A stretch of 64,000 nt of DNA from Robbsia betulipollinis (GTDB taxonomy: Bacteria > Pseudomonadota > Gammaproteobacteria > Burkholderiales > Burkholderiaceae), in assembly GCF_026624755.1 (NCBI RefSeq), contig NZ_JAPMXC010000001.1:1345219-1409218 (forward strand). The letters run 5' to 3'. Shown piece after piece: positions 17,248-25,942 of the stretch. Each line of letters begins with the position of its first letter. Positions within the stretch are counted from its first letter, which is position 1. Below the pieces are notes generated by a model, which saw nothing but the letters and a program-made list of their open reading frames with translations, did not search any database and had not been told where the DNA came from. The translations under genes and the position numbers were made by a program.

Positions 17248-18255
17248 ATGACCGCTGAAATTGCTCCTTCCAGACTGCCCGAAACGATGCGCGCCGCGAT
17301 CGTGCGCGGGAGCCGCGTCGGTGTCGAAGAAACGCATGTGCCCCGGCCCGCCGCGCAGGAAGTGCTCGTTCGTGTGCATGCCAGCGGCATGAATCGCGCC
17401 GACCTGGCCGTGGCCTCGGGCGGACAGCACGGCGGCGTCGGCGGCGACGGCACGGTGGTGGGCATGGAATGGGCCGGCGAGGTGGTGGCGCTGGGCGCCG
17501 AGGTGCCATCGACGCTCGCCCTCGGGGACCGCGTGATGTGCTCCGGCGCGGGCGGATACGCGCAGTTCGCGGTCTGCGATCACGGACGCACGCTGCCCGT
17601 CCCGGACGCGATGGATTTCATGACGGCGGCGACGTTGCCGATCGCTTTGCAGACGATGCACCAGGCGCTCACCGCGAGCGGGGGATTCATCGCGGGCCAG
17701 TCCGTGCTGATCCAGGGGGCAAGCAGCGGGGTCGGCCTGCTGGGCCTGCAGATCGCGAAGGCGCTGGGCGCGAAGACGGTGATCGGCACGTCGACGAACG
17801 ACGCCCGCCGCGCGCGGCTCGCCGATTTCGGCGCCGATCTCGCGCTTGATTCGCGCGACGCGGCGTGGCCGCAGCGGGTACGGGAGGCGACCGGCGGCGG
17901 TGTCGACCTGATCATCGATATGATCTCGGGCGAGACCGTCAATGCGAGCCTGGCCGCGACGCGGATCTGCGGGCGCATCGTCAACGTCGGGCGGCTCGGC
18001 GGCGCCCGGGCGGCGTTCGATTTCGATCTGCATGCCTTGCGCCGCATCGACTATGTGGGCGTCACGTTCCGTACCCGTTCGCGCGAGGAAATCCGTCTCA
18101 TCGTCGAAGGCGTGCGGCGCGATCTGATGCATCTTGTGGCGGACGGTACGTTGCGCCTGCCGATCGACCGCGTGTTCGCCCTCGGCGACGCGGCGGCAGC
18201 CTTGGCGCACATGACGGCGAATGCGCATTTCGGCAAGGTATTGCTGCTGCCTTGA
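17248..18255 (+). CDS. zinc-independent quinone oxidoreductase-like MDR protein
   Basis: A 335-residue medium-chain dehydrogenase/reductase of the NADPH:quinone oxidoreductase branch. The N-terminal GroES-like fold (MNRADLAVASG) lacks the structural zinc cysteines. The Rossmann domain carries the nucleotide loop GASSGVGLLGLQIAKALG (about residues 155-172). It would reduce a quinone or enone with NADPH in the cytoplasm. The frame is open upstream into the exporter gene, but ATG 17248 gives the normal family N-terminus. It may share a transcript with the exporter. Confidence 0.85.
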   Translation: MTAEIAPSRLPETMRAAIVRGSRVGVEETHVPRPAAQEVLVRVHASGMNRADLAVASGGQHGGVGGDGTVVGMEWAGEVVALGAEVPSTLALGDRVMCSGAGGYAQFAVCDHGRTLPVPDAMDFMTAATLPIALQTMHQALTASGGFIAGQSVLIQGASSGVGLLGLQIAKALGAKTVIGTSTNDARRARLADFGADLALDSRDAAWPQRVREATGGGVDLIIDMISGETVNASLAATRICGRIVNVGRLGGARAAFDFDLHALRRIDYVGVTFRTRSREEIRLIVEGVRRDLMHLVADGTLRLPIDRVFALGDAAAALAHMTANAHFGKVLLLP

Positions 18256-18703
18256 AGTGCGATGTGCCACGTGCGGTGCATCGTGAATCGGAGGAGGGTG
18301 ACGCAGCGGGTGTGCGGGGGTCTCGGTAGCGCGTTTCAATACCGATATGCGGGAGATTACCGCGGTTGTTCGTCGGATCGGCCGGAAGGGCGATTTGCTA
18401 CGATGGCTTCGTCGTGGAAGTCTGTCCGCGACGCAAAGCCGGGATGCGACCCGGAATCCGGCCACGCGCTGCGTGCGACCGGGACTGACATCCTCAGAGA
18501 ATCTTCATGTTGAGCGCTTTCGGCATCGTGGCATCGTGCAATGTTCTGTTCGTCGCCTGGCGCGTGTGGGTCGCGCATCGCCACCCGCGCGATGCCGCAC
18601 CGCGCGAGCTGGCCGATACGGCGCCAGCCGGGCACGTCACGACGACGGTGTAGCCGGTGGCGTGAGGTACCGGCGCGTGGTGGGCGTGTCGCGGGTTCTT
18701 CGC
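18256..18703. other. intergenic region without a recognised gene
   Basis: About 450 bp between convergent ends of the quinone oxidoreductase and poxB. A frame on the plus strand runs antisense into poxB and does not read as a real protein. No terminator with a T-run was seen. Confidence 0.35.
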
Positions 18704-20425
18704 CTAGCGCAGATTGGTTTTCACCACATCGACGATCTCGTCGCCGCGTCCGTTGAGGATCGCCCGCAGCATGTAGAGACTGAAACCCTTGGCCTGTTCC
18801 AGCGCCACCTTCGGCGGCATGGCGATTTCATGTTTCGCCGTCACGACATCCACCAGTGCGGGTCCGGGATGGGCGAATGCCGCACGCAGCCCGTCCGCCA
18901 GCTCGCTCGATTCCTCGACGCGAACGCTGAACAGTCCTGCGCCTTTCGCGATCGCGGCGAAGTCGGTCTTGCTCAGGTCGACGTTCGTATCGAGATAACC
19001 GGCCGCCTTCAACTCCATGGAAACGAAGCCAAGCAGGCTATTGTTGAAGACCACGATCTTGATCGGTAGCGCGAGCTGCACGGCGGTAAGGAGGTCGCCG
19101 AGCAGCATCGACAGCCCGCCGTCACCCGACATCGACACCACCTGCCGGCCCGGATGCGCGGCCTGCGCGCCCAGCGCCTGCGGCATCGCGTTCGCCATCG
19201 AACCGTGATTGAACGAGCCATGCAGTTGCCGCTTGCCGTTCATCGTCAGATAGCGCGCCGCCCACACCGTCGGCGTGCCGACATCGGCCGTGAAGATCGC
19301 ATCGTCGCTGGCGATTTCGTCGATCAGCCGGGTAAGGTATTGGGGGTGGATGGCCTTTCCGGGATGCGAAGGCGTGGCCAGCGCATCGAGTTCCTTGCGT
19401 GCCGACGCATAGTGACGCAATGCATTGTCGAGGAAGCGCCGATCGGGTTTCGGACGCAGCTTGGGCAGCACCGCGCGTACGGTTTCCCTGACGGTGCCGA
19501 CCAGGCCGAGGGCGAGGGGCGCACGGTGGCCGAGTTGCGAGCCTTTCCAGTCTATCTGAATGACCTTCGCGTGTTGCGGATAGAACGGCCGATAGGGAAA
19601 GTCGGAACCCAGCAGCAGGAGGGTGTCGCACGATTCCATCGCGTGATAACCGGAACTGAAACCGATCAGCCCCGTCATGCCGACGTCGAACGGGTTTTCC
19701 CATTCGACATACTGCTTGCCGCGGAGGGTGTGCACCATGGGCGCGCCGAGACGCTCGGCGAGTTCGAGGATCTCGGGATGCGCACCCGCCGTGCCGCTGC
19801 CGCACATCATCGTCACCGCGCTCGATGCGTTGAGCAGGGCCGCGAGGCGGTCCAGGTCGGCTTCGGCGGGCAGGATGGTCGCGGGCGCGGTCTCGGACCA
19901 GTCCGGCGTTTCGGCCGGACCCTCGCCCAGCGCGACGTCACCCGGCAGCACGATCACCGCCACGCCGCGCTCCTGGATGGCGGTGCGCATCGCCCGTTCG
20001 AGCACACGCGGAAACTGCGACGCATTCGTGACGAGTTCGACGTAGTGGCTGCACTCCTTGAACAGTTCCTGCGGATGCGTCTCCTGGAAGTACCCCAGGC
20101 CGATTTCCGTCGAGGGAATGTGCGCGGCGATGACCAGGACCGGTTGGTGATTCCGGTGGCAGTCATACAAGCCGTTGATCAGGTGCAGATTGCCCGGCCC
20201 GCAACTGCCCGCGCAAACGGCCAGCCGGCCGGTGGACGCGGCCTCGGCGCCCGCCGCGAATGCCGCGACTTCCTCGTGACGGGTATGCATCCAGCGAATC
20301 GCGCCGAGTCGATCGAGGCTGTAGGCAAGGCCGTTCAGGCTGTCGCCCGTCACGCCCCAAATTCGCTCCACGCCCGCGGCGGCCAGCTTTTTCGCCAGGA
20401 ATTCGGCGATCGTATGTTTTGGCAT
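18704..20425 (-). CDS. poxB: pyruvate dehydrogenase (quinone), PoxB-like
   Basis: A 573-residue thiamine-diphosphate enzyme that converts pyruvate to acetate and CO2, passing electrons to ubiquinone at the membrane. The N-terminal stretch [14 protein letters not shown] and the catalytic Glu in [13 protein letters not shown] are typical of PoxB. The cofactor motif runs from [11 protein letters not shown] to VVFNN. The start is placed at the ATG at 20425 (PKHTIAEF), which matches the PoxB N-terminus; an upstream ATG at 20440 would add five residues. A related TPP-dependent oxidase with another 2-keto acid substrate cannot be fully excluded. Confidence 0.88.
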   Translation of the reverse strand: MPKHTIAEFLAKKLAAAGVERIWGVTGDSLNGLAYSLDRLGAIRWMHTRHEEVAAFAAGAEAASTGRLAVCAGSCGPGNLHLINGLYDCHRNHQPVLVIAAHIPSTEIGLGYFQETHPQELFKECSHYVELVTNASQFPRVLERAMRTAIQERGVAVIVLPGDVALGEGPAETPDWSETAPATILPAEADLDRLAALLNASSAVTMMCGSGTAGAHPEILELAERLGAPMVHTLRGKQYVEWENPFDVGMTGLIGFSSGYHAMESCDTLLLLGSDFPYRPFYPQHAKVIQIDWKGSQLGHRAPLALGLVGTVRETVRAVLPKLRPKPDRRFLDNALRHYASARKELDALATPSHPGKAIHPQYLTRLIDEIASDDAIFTADVGTPTVWAARYLTMNGKRQLHGSFNHGSMANAMPQALGAQAAHPGRQVVSMSGDGGLSMLLGDLLTAVQLALPIKIVVFNNSLLGFVSMELKAAGYLDTNVDLSKTDFAAIAKGAGLFSVRVEESSELADGLRAAFAHPGPALVDVVTAKHEIAMPPKVALEQAKGFSLYMLRAILNGRGDEIVDVVKTNLR

Positions 20426-20482
20426 AATCCGATTCTGCAATAAGGTTGCATGCGTTACCGGTCTGCCCGCGCGGGAGATCGG

Positions 20483-20872
20483 TCAGTCGCCTTCGTCGTC
20501 ACGCAGGCCGTGGGACCGGAGCGCCTGCGTATCGGTCAGCAGGCGCCTCAGGACCTCCTCCGTGTCGGCCTCGAACTCGTTGCCGCCCACCCGGATCCGT
20601 ATCAGGCGCCCTTCGCGCGCCTGCATCCAGACCGCGGCATTGTCCGCCAGTTGCGGCCCGATGGGCTGCCCGAGATGGATGACGAATTCGCCCATGAATC
20701 CCGTGTTCCCGCCCATTCGGTCCATCGTGAAGGAGACCGCGCTCATGCGCAACCCCTCGGCACGGACCTGATCATAGAAGTGCCGCAGGCCGACCTGGTA
20801 ATCCCGGCTGAAGATGGGGTCGTCCGCTTCCGCTCGGACGAATTTCAGACGGATGGTACCTGGCGAAGACAT
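20483..20872 (-). CDS. conserved hypothetical protein
   Basis: A 129-residue protein that I do not recognise. It is soluble, with no signal peptide, and has a hydrophobic beta-rich core (GTIRLKFVRAE, GFMGEFVIHLG, IRIRVGGNEFEAD) and an acidic-basic C-terminus. The start at 20872 (SSPGTIRL) is preferred over the upstream ATG at 20947, because the extra 25 residues look like untranslated sequence. It lies 57 bp upstream of poxB on the same strand, so cotranscription is possible. Confidence 0.65.
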   Translation of the reverse strand: MSSPGTIRLKFVRAEADDPIFSRDYQVGLRHFYDQVRAEGLRMSAVSFTMDRMGGNTGFMGEFVIHLGQPIGPQLADNAAVWMQAREGRLIRIRVGGNEFEADTEEVLRRLLTDTQALRSHGLRDDEGD

Positions 20873-21111
20873 GACAACTGTTCCGGGTAAAAGGAGGGGC
20901 CTTTGCGGCGAGGCGGGAAGGCGACGGTGCGTAGAGAAACCGCACATGTCTGACCGTCAGTTTACCAGGGAGAGGGGTTCACGCGGCCATATCGGCCGTG
21001 GATCGGGCGAGATCGGAAAGGGTGGGTCATTTGCGCAACAAACGCGTACGCGCGGACGATCGTCTGCACGCTCGCGTCCATCGCGAAATCACGTGGGACA
21101 TGGTTTCGGCG

Positions 21112-21459
21112 TTACTTGCCGCCAGAACCGCCCGCGCCGCCCGCTCCTCCTCCCGCAGCGCCGCCGGCCCCGCCTCCGGCGGCACCGCCGGTGCCGCCGC
21201 TGCTGGACCCGCCCATGCCGCCGCCCATGCCGTTCGTCCCCGTGGACATGCCGGTCGAGCCGCTGTTCATATTGGTGGACGTGCCGGCCGCACCCGTGCC
21301 GCCCGTCGAACCGGTACCGGAAGACATGTTGCCACCCATCGTGCTGCCGGTGCTGCCGCTGCTACCGGCGCCGCCGGTGCTTTGGGCGAATACGGCGCTG
21401 GACACGCCGAGTGCGCAGACAGAGAAAAACAATGTAGAAACGATTCGCTTGCAGGACAT
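21112..21459 (-). CDS. secreted glycine/serine/threonine-rich small protein
   Basis: A 115-residue protein with a clear signal peptide (cleavage near SAVFA, about residue 25) and a mature part made almost wholly of Gly, Ser, Thr, Ala, Asn and Met in short repeats (SSGSTGST, GGMGG, AGGGAGGAAGGG). The start at 21459 is well supported by AAAGGAG about 8 bp upstream. Low-complexity periplasmic or surface proteins of this sort are common in Burkholderia and have no set function. It should be read as a real gene because of the signal peptide and ribosome-binding site, not because of any domain. Confidence 0.7.
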   Translation of the reverse strand: MSCKRIVSTLFFSVCALGVSSAVFAQSTGGAGSSGSTGSTMGGNMSSGTGSTGGTGAAGTSTNMNSGSTGMSTGTNGMGGGMGGSSSGGTGGAAGGGAGGAAGGGAGGAGGSGGK

Positions 21460-21657
21460 GGTGAAGCTCCTTTCGGTTGTATGACGCAGGGGATGATGCA
21501 GCGTCCGGACCTTGACAACCTCGCAAGGCGTGTTCCAGGCCGGACGATTGCCGCCGTTACCGGGAAAAGGTCCCGGTGCCGCGTGGCGCGATCGGGCCGT
21601 GCCGGGCGTGGTAAGGTAGAGCCGCCTCACTTCGCCACTCGAGCACAGGAAACCGTC

Positions 21658-23154
21658 ATGCGACGTCTTGCGACCCTCTGGCGTCTGGGCGCCTTGTTCG
21701 TCACCGCCAGCCGGGGGGCGCCGCATGGCGGGCCGCTGCAGGGCGTCCTGCGCTCCCTGGCGATGCAATCGCGGCGTCGCGAGGCGATGGCGAGCACGGC
21801 GTCGGCGCCGCCGCTGCACCATCTCTCGGGAGTCGTGGCGCTTGCCGCGCGCGCGCTCGAACGGCATCCCGCGCTGGCGGAGGCGGCGGTTCGGGTGGCA
21901 TTCGCCGAGATGGGGGCGCTGTCCGAACCCTACGCGCCCGAGGCGACGCGCGCGGCCCTGCAACGGGCGCTGCCCGGTCCCCGTTTTCAGGACATCGCGG
22001 CGTTGAGCGCGGCACCTGTACGTTGCGGTATTGCCGAGCAGACGCATTCGGCGCGGCTGGGCGCGGCGCCGGTGAGCATCACGCTGCTGCGCATGGACAT
22101 CCGCGCGCATCTCGCCGACGACCTCGATCTCGCCGAGCGGGCCGCACGTTTCGCGCAATATCGTTCGCGACGGGCCCGGGCCAGCGGTTTGCGGGCCTGG
22201 GTGGTAACGCTGCGCGGCTCGATTCACGCCATGCTGGACCTGCGGCAGCGCGCGGCCGATCAGAGCTTCCTGCGCTACAAGCTCCGCGACGACGCCCGCG
22301 TGCTCGTCCCCGAAGTGCTCTGGGACTATTGCAACGAGACCGTGTTGACCACACGTGCGGTGCGGCATGTGCCCGTGACCGATGCCGCCGCATTGCGCGC
22401 CGCGGGTCTGGATCCCGCCGCGCTGATCGCAGTCCTGATCGAATGTTTTTTCGAGATATCGATGGGCGCGGGTATGGTTCACGCGGGCCTCGACGCCGCC
22501 GGCGCGCGGGTCAGCGTCGAGGCCGATACGCTGGGCCGCCTGGTGCTCGACGCCGAGACGCCCATGCTGTTCATGGCCGCGCACGAGCGGGGGTTTCTCG
22601 TGACGGCGGCCGATGCCCTGCTGCGGGGCGATCACAAAACCGCCGCCCGCGAGCACTTCGAACAGGGCCGGCCGGCGCGGCCCCATCCCGCGCACGAGGT
22701 GATGGTGGAGACGACTTACCGGCGCGCCGCGGAGCGGTTCGCCACGCCCGAGGCGCGCCGCGGCACGAGCGTGGCGGCGTTATTGACGGCGCTCGGCCAG
22801 GGAACGCTGGAGCATGCGTTCAGCGATACCCATATCCGTATCGCCTCGCGCGCGGCCTTGCTGTCGCGCTCCGTGGCAGCCATCGAGTCGATGGCTGCCC
22901 GGCTCGCTCCCGATCTCGATGTCTGGGACATCGTCCGGCGGGTGCTCGCGCGCCTGATGGCCGACCAGTTCACGGCACATGGCCTTGTCGCGCAGATGAC
23001 GCAGGAAGTGATGCGCTGGCCGCACACGCTGCCGCGTGTTCCCCGCCTGCTTGCCCAGCAACTGAGCGCCGCTGCCGCACGGCAACGCTCGCTCAGCGGG
23101 TCAGCATCAGCAAATGCCGGTCCGGGTCGCGGATCAGCAGCGCATCCGGAGTAG
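21658..23154 (+). CDS. UbiB/AarF (ABC1)-like protein with degenerate kinase motifs
   Basis: A 498-residue protein that aligns by eye to the UbiB/ABC1 atypical kinase family over its C-terminal half: VPEVLWDYCNETVLTTRAV, PVTDAAALRAAG, LLRGDHKTAAREHFEQG and APDLDVWDIVRRVL all have UbiB counterparts. The catalytic loop, HADxHPGN in UbiB, reads HAGLDAAG here. The metal-binding D-x-G is replaced by DAETP, and the VAIK-like lysine by threonine, so it is probably catalytically dead. The usual C-terminal membrane helices are absent. The frame is open upstream of 21658, but that ATG starts a plausible N-terminus. Its 3' end overlaps the convergent VOC gene by 62 bp. A role linked to ubiquinone is only an inference. 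Confidence 0.7.
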   Translation: MRRLATLWRLGALFVTASRGAPHGGPLQGVLRSLAMQSRRREAMASTASAPPLHHLSGVVALAARALERHPALAEAAVRVAFAEMGALSEPYAPEATRAALQRALPGPRFQDIAALSAAPVRCGIAEQTHSARLGAAPVSITLLRMDIRAHLADDLDLAERAARFAQYRSRRARASGLRAWVVTLRGSIHAMLDLRQRAADQSFLRYKLRDDARVLVPEVLWDYCNETVLTTRAVRHVPVTDAAALRAAGLDPAALIAVLIECFFEISMGAGMVHAGLDAAGARVSVEADTLGRLVLDAETPMLFMAAHERGFLVTAADALLRGDHKTAAREHFEQGRPARPHPAHEVMVETTYRRAAERFATPEARRGTSVAALLTALGQGTLEHAFSDTHIRIASRAALLSRSVAAIESMAARLAPDLDVWDIVRRVLARLMADQFTAHGLVAQMTQEVMRWPHTLPRVPRLLAQQLSAAAARQRSLSGSASANAGPGRGSAAHPE

Positions 23155-24055
23155 CGGCCTCGACCGGCAGGCCGAGGGCCGTCCAGGCGCGCCGCAGCGC
23201 GTCGAGATCGGCGACCCGGATCACGAGCCGGTCACTGACGACGTCGTGCAGACCCGTCGGGGGCGGATGTCCGGTACGCGGCGCGAAACGGTAGCCGAGC
23301 AGTTCCAGATGCGGCGCATGTCCCGATGCGGTCTGAAGTCCCACCACGTCGACCCGTACCCCGTCGAGTCCGTCGAGATGGTCCTGCCCGATGCCCGTGT
23401 TGCATTGCCGGCTGGCGAGGGAGAAACCGAGCCATCGTTCATAGAACCGGACGCTCGCCGCGGCGTTCGCGACGCTGATCGCGGAATGATCGATGCCGGC
23501 AGGCTGTGCATCCCTCGCGTCACCGGGCCGCGCGGGGAAACCCAGCAACTCCACCGGATGCCCATCGGGATCACGGAATTTGAACGCGGTCACGCCGCCG
23601 CTGCTTTCCGGCAGAAGGATGGGGCCGGGCGTGCCGTCGCCGCGATGCGATATGGCCCGCGGCAAGGGCACGCCGGGGTCTGGCCGGTAAAGGCGGGCGA
23701 ACGCCTGGCCGAGATCGGGGCAGCGAATCGCGAAGTGCTGGAACCAGAGGTCGTCCGCGCGACTGTCCTCGGAATGGCCCGCGGCCGTCACGCTACCGAC
23801 GCCCACCAGTTCCAGTTCGCTCGCGCCAAGCTGCAGACGCTGCCGTTCGAGCGGCTGGCCGGACGCGCCCCACAGACAGGCGAGCGCGGGGTCGAGCGTT
23901 TGCGACGGACCGCACCGCACGAAGCCGAGTCGCGTTTCGTAAAATGCCGTGCTGCGAGCGAGGTGCCGCACGTTGCGCGACAGGCGAACGATGCGTGCCC
24001 GGACGCCGCTCGGTGTCGTAGGAGCTTCGGGGGTCGCCGGGGGGGACGGGGTCAT
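23093..24055 (-). CDS. two-domain VOC (glyoxalase/dioxygenase fold) protein
   Basis: A 320-residue protein with two vicinal-oxygen-chelate domains (about 20-180 and 185-320), each with the typical HxAxxxxDxxxSxxFYExxLGF-like start (LARSTAFYETRLGF; then IDHSAISVANAAASVRFYERWLGF in shorter pieces) and a DPDGHPVELLGF or RDPDRHLLMLT end. Metal ligands (His, Glu) are visible in both. VOC proteins act as dioxygenases, isomerases, lyases or resistance proteins. Its place as the last gene of a five-gene operon with a GMC oxidoreductase and lactonase suggests a ring-opening or isomerising step in a catabolic route. It overlaps the lactonase gene by 4 bp. Confidence 0.8.
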   Translation of the reverse strand: MTPSPPATPEAPTTPSGVRARIVRLSRNVRHLARSTAFYETRLGFVRCGPSQTLDPALACLWGASGQPLERQRLQLGASELELVGVGSVTAAGHSEDSRADDLWFQHFAIRCPDLGQAFARLYRPDPGVPLPRAISHRGDGTPGPILLPESSGGVTAFKFRDPDGHPVELLGFPARPGDARDAQPAGIDHSAISVANAAASVRFYERWLGFSLASRQCNTGIGQDHLDGLDGVRVDVVGLQTASGHAPHLELLGYRFAPRTGHPPPTGLHDVVSDRLVIRVADLDALRRAWTALGLPVEAATPDALLIRDPDRHLLMLTR

Positions 24056-24963
24056 GGAAAGGGCAGGCCCCGGCAGTTGAGGTAGATGGCATAGAGCGTA
24101 TGCGAGGCGCAGATGAACAGGCGGCTACGGTTGCGCCCGCCGAACGCGAGGTTCGAGACCGTGAACGGTACCTTGATCTTGCCCAGAAGGGCGCCGTCGG
24201 GCGCGATGCAGTGCACGCCGTCGGCGGCGCTCGACCAGATACGGCCGGCCTCGTCGCAGCGAAATCCGTCGGCGAAACCCGGCGCGATCTTGTGGAACAG
24301 TACGGGCGCGCCGCAGTGCTCGCCATCGTCGGACATCGTCATGACGCTGATATGCTGCACCGGTTGCTCGGCGAACTGCGCGCCGCTTTCCGAGACATAC
24401 AGGCGGCGCTCGTCCGGCGAGAAGCACAGGCCGTTGGGGCCTTCAAACGCCTCGCTGACGACCCGCAGCTCGCCGGTGGCCGGGTTCAGCCGGTACACGC
24501 AGGCCGGCCGTTCGGCAATCTGTTTGCCGCCTTCGTAATCGGTCTGGATGCCGTAGGGAGGATCGGTGAACCAGATCGTGCCGTCGCGCTTGACCACGAC
24601 ATCGTTGGGCGAGTTCAGGCGCTGGCCCGCGTAGCGTTCCCCCAGCACGGTCACGCTGCCGTCCCACTCGGTCCGGGTGATGCAGCGGTGCTGGTGCGAA
24701 CAGCTTATCAGGCGCCCCTGGCGGTCGCGGGTATGGCCGTTGGCGAAGCCGGATGGCTGGCGGTAGACGCTGACTCCCCCGGACTCGGTCCAGCGCAGGA
24801 CACGGTCGTTGGGCAGGTCGCTGAACAGCAGGCAATCCGCGTCGCCGAACCACACCGGGCCTTCCAGCCAGCGGAAACCGTCCGCCAGCTTCTCCAGCGG
24901 TGCGTTGGGCAAGACGCACGCGCGGAAGCGGGGATCGATGATGTCGAAGCCGTCCATCGGCAT
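24052..24963 (-). CDS. SMP-30/gluconolactonase-like lactone hydrolase
   Basis: A 303-residue six-bladed beta-propeller of the SMP-30/gluconolaconase/LRE family, which hydrolyses sugar or other lactones in a metal-dependent way. Visible elements are LEGPVWFGDADCLLFSD (metal Glu), RLNSPNDVVVKRDGTIWFTDPPYG (metal Asn) and GPNGLCFSPDERRLYVSES (metal Asn/Asp). The ATG at 24963 overlaps the preceding stop codon (TGATG), a sign of translational coupling; the ATG at 24957 is an alternative. Within the operon it would open the lactone made by the GMC oxidoreductase, which is inference from context. Confidence 0.85.
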   Translation of the reverse strand: MPMDGFDIIDPRFRACVLPNAPLEKLADGFRWLEGPVWFGDADCLLFSDLPNDRVLRWTESGGVSVYRQPSGFANGHTRDRQGRLISCSHQHRCITRTEWDGSVTVLGERYAGQRLNSPNDVVVKRDGTIWFTDPPYGIQTDYEGGKQIAERPACVYRLNPATGELRVVSEAFEGPNGLCFSPDERRLYVSESGAQFAEQPVQHISVMTMSDDGEHCGAPVLFHKIAPGFADGFRCDEAGRIWSSAADGVHCIAPDGALLGKIKVPFTVSNLAFGGRNRSRLFICASHTLYAIYLNCRGLPFP

Positions 24964-25454
24964 CAGCGCAGATGGCCGGGCCGGTGAACCGGCGCGACGT
25001 GAAGTTGCACGGTCATCAGGCGGGCAGGTTCGCCGCCGATCGTTCCCGAGCGGTGGCCCTTGCGTCCGGCCGCGTCGGCAATGCATCCCTGGTCTTCGCC
25101 GAATGCCAGCTCGCCCGGGCCCATCTCCACACGGGTGCCGTCCATGGCCTCCACCCACCAGCGCCCCGAGAGCGGGACGATCCATTGCGGCGCGGGATTT
25201 TCATGCCATTCGCCCACCCAGCCAACGGGCTGGATCGTGAAAACCGTCGTCGCCTGGCCGCGTGGCTGCGGGTCGTTCCATTGCGGCGCGGCCGCGCCGA
25301 CGCCCTTCAGCGTGAAGTGCTCGAGCATGCACCATGCATGGTGGCTGACGCCTTGTTCATCGGTCCAGAGATGCCAGTAGCCAACCCGGGGCGGATTGGC
25401 AGGGTCGTTCGCATCGTTCGGAGGAAGCAGGGGGGCATGCAGGGTTTCGGTCAT
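24963..25454 (-). CDS. cupin-fold protein of unknown function
   Basis: A 163-residue protein with a single cupin-like domain: NPAPQWIVPLSGRWWVEAMDG (metal-ligand region of motif 1), then MGPGELAFGEDQG (motif 2) and a hydrophobic close. The first part (YWHLWTDEQGVSHHAWCMLEHF) is His-rich and may add metal ligands. It is coupled to its neighbours by overlaps on both sides (4 bp with the DoxX gene, 1 bp with the lactonase). Cupins of this size can be dioxygenases, isomerases or binding proteins. The frame is open upstream, but ATG 25454 fits the overlap with the DoxX stop. Confidence 0.75.
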   Translation of the reverse strand: MTETLHAPLLPPNDANDPANPPRVGYWHLWTDEQGVSHHAWCMLEHFTLKGVGAAAPQWNDPQPRGQATTVFTIQPVGWVGEWHENPAPQWIVPLSGRWWVEAMDGTRVEMGPGELAFGEDQGCIADAAGRKGHRSGTIGGEPARLMTVQLHVAPVHRPGHLR

Positions 25455-25930
25455 TGGGTCGCTCCAGAGGGCGGGGGATTGCTGGCGGCGTAGGGAGCGG
25501 ACGACAGCGGGGCATGCAAGACCGTCGTGGCCGGCACCGGAGCGCCGCCGATGACGAGCAGCAGCAAGCCGCCGGTCAGTCCGAAATTTTTCAGGAAATC
25601 CCAGAAGTGGCTGCGTCCCGCCCCGTCCTGCGACCAGAAATCGGGATACGACCAGAATGGGTGGTAAAGCAGCGCGGTAACCACGCAAAAGCCCGCCAGC
25701 ACGAACGCGGCGATGCGGTCGTACCAGCCGGTGACGATGCACACCGGCGTGACGAATTCCACGATGATCGCCAGCACCAGCATGAAGGGCGCACCCGGCA
25801 GGATCGACGATTTCGCCTGCTTGAGGGCGTCACGCCAGTGGACGATCTTGTCCAGCGCGCTGAAGGGAAACATGATGACCAGGCAGAGCCGGGCGATGAA
25901 GGGCAGGGCCAACAGATCGAGGGTATGCAT
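25451..25930 (-). CDS. DoxX-family inner-membrane protein
   Basis: A 159-residue membrane protein with four hydrophobic helices and a DoxX-type N-terminus (ARLCLVIMFPFSALDKIVHW). It also has a longer loop with HPFWSYPDFWSQDG before the last helices. DoxX proteins are thought to belong to membrane redox systems, for example as subunits that pass electrons to quinone. In this operon it may be the membrane partner that takes electrons from the flavin-dependent GMC oxidoreductase, which is inference. It lies 12 bp downstream of the GMC gene and overlaps the cupin gene by 4 bp. Confidence 0.85.
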   Translation of the reverse strand: MHTLDLLALPFIARLCLVIMFPFSALDKIVHWRDALKQAKSSILPGAPFMLVLAIIVEFVTPVCIVTGWYDRIAAFVLAGFCVVTALLYHPFWSYPDFWSQDGAGRSHFWDFLKNFGLTGGLLLLVIGGAPVPATTVLHAPLSSAPYAASNPPPSGATQ

Positions 25931-25942
25931 ACGGATCGCGGC

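Noticed and set aside
18347-19069. Plus-strand frame across the gap after the quinone oxidoreductase and into poxB
   Set aside because: It runs antisense into a clear PoxB gene. A short hydrophobic-looking start at 18507 continues in the same frame without a stop and has no protein character.
22023-23294. Overlapping 423-codon frame inside the UbiB-like gene
   Set aside because: Arg- and Gly-rich shadow frame without any domain; the other frame aligns to UbiB over more than 200 residues.
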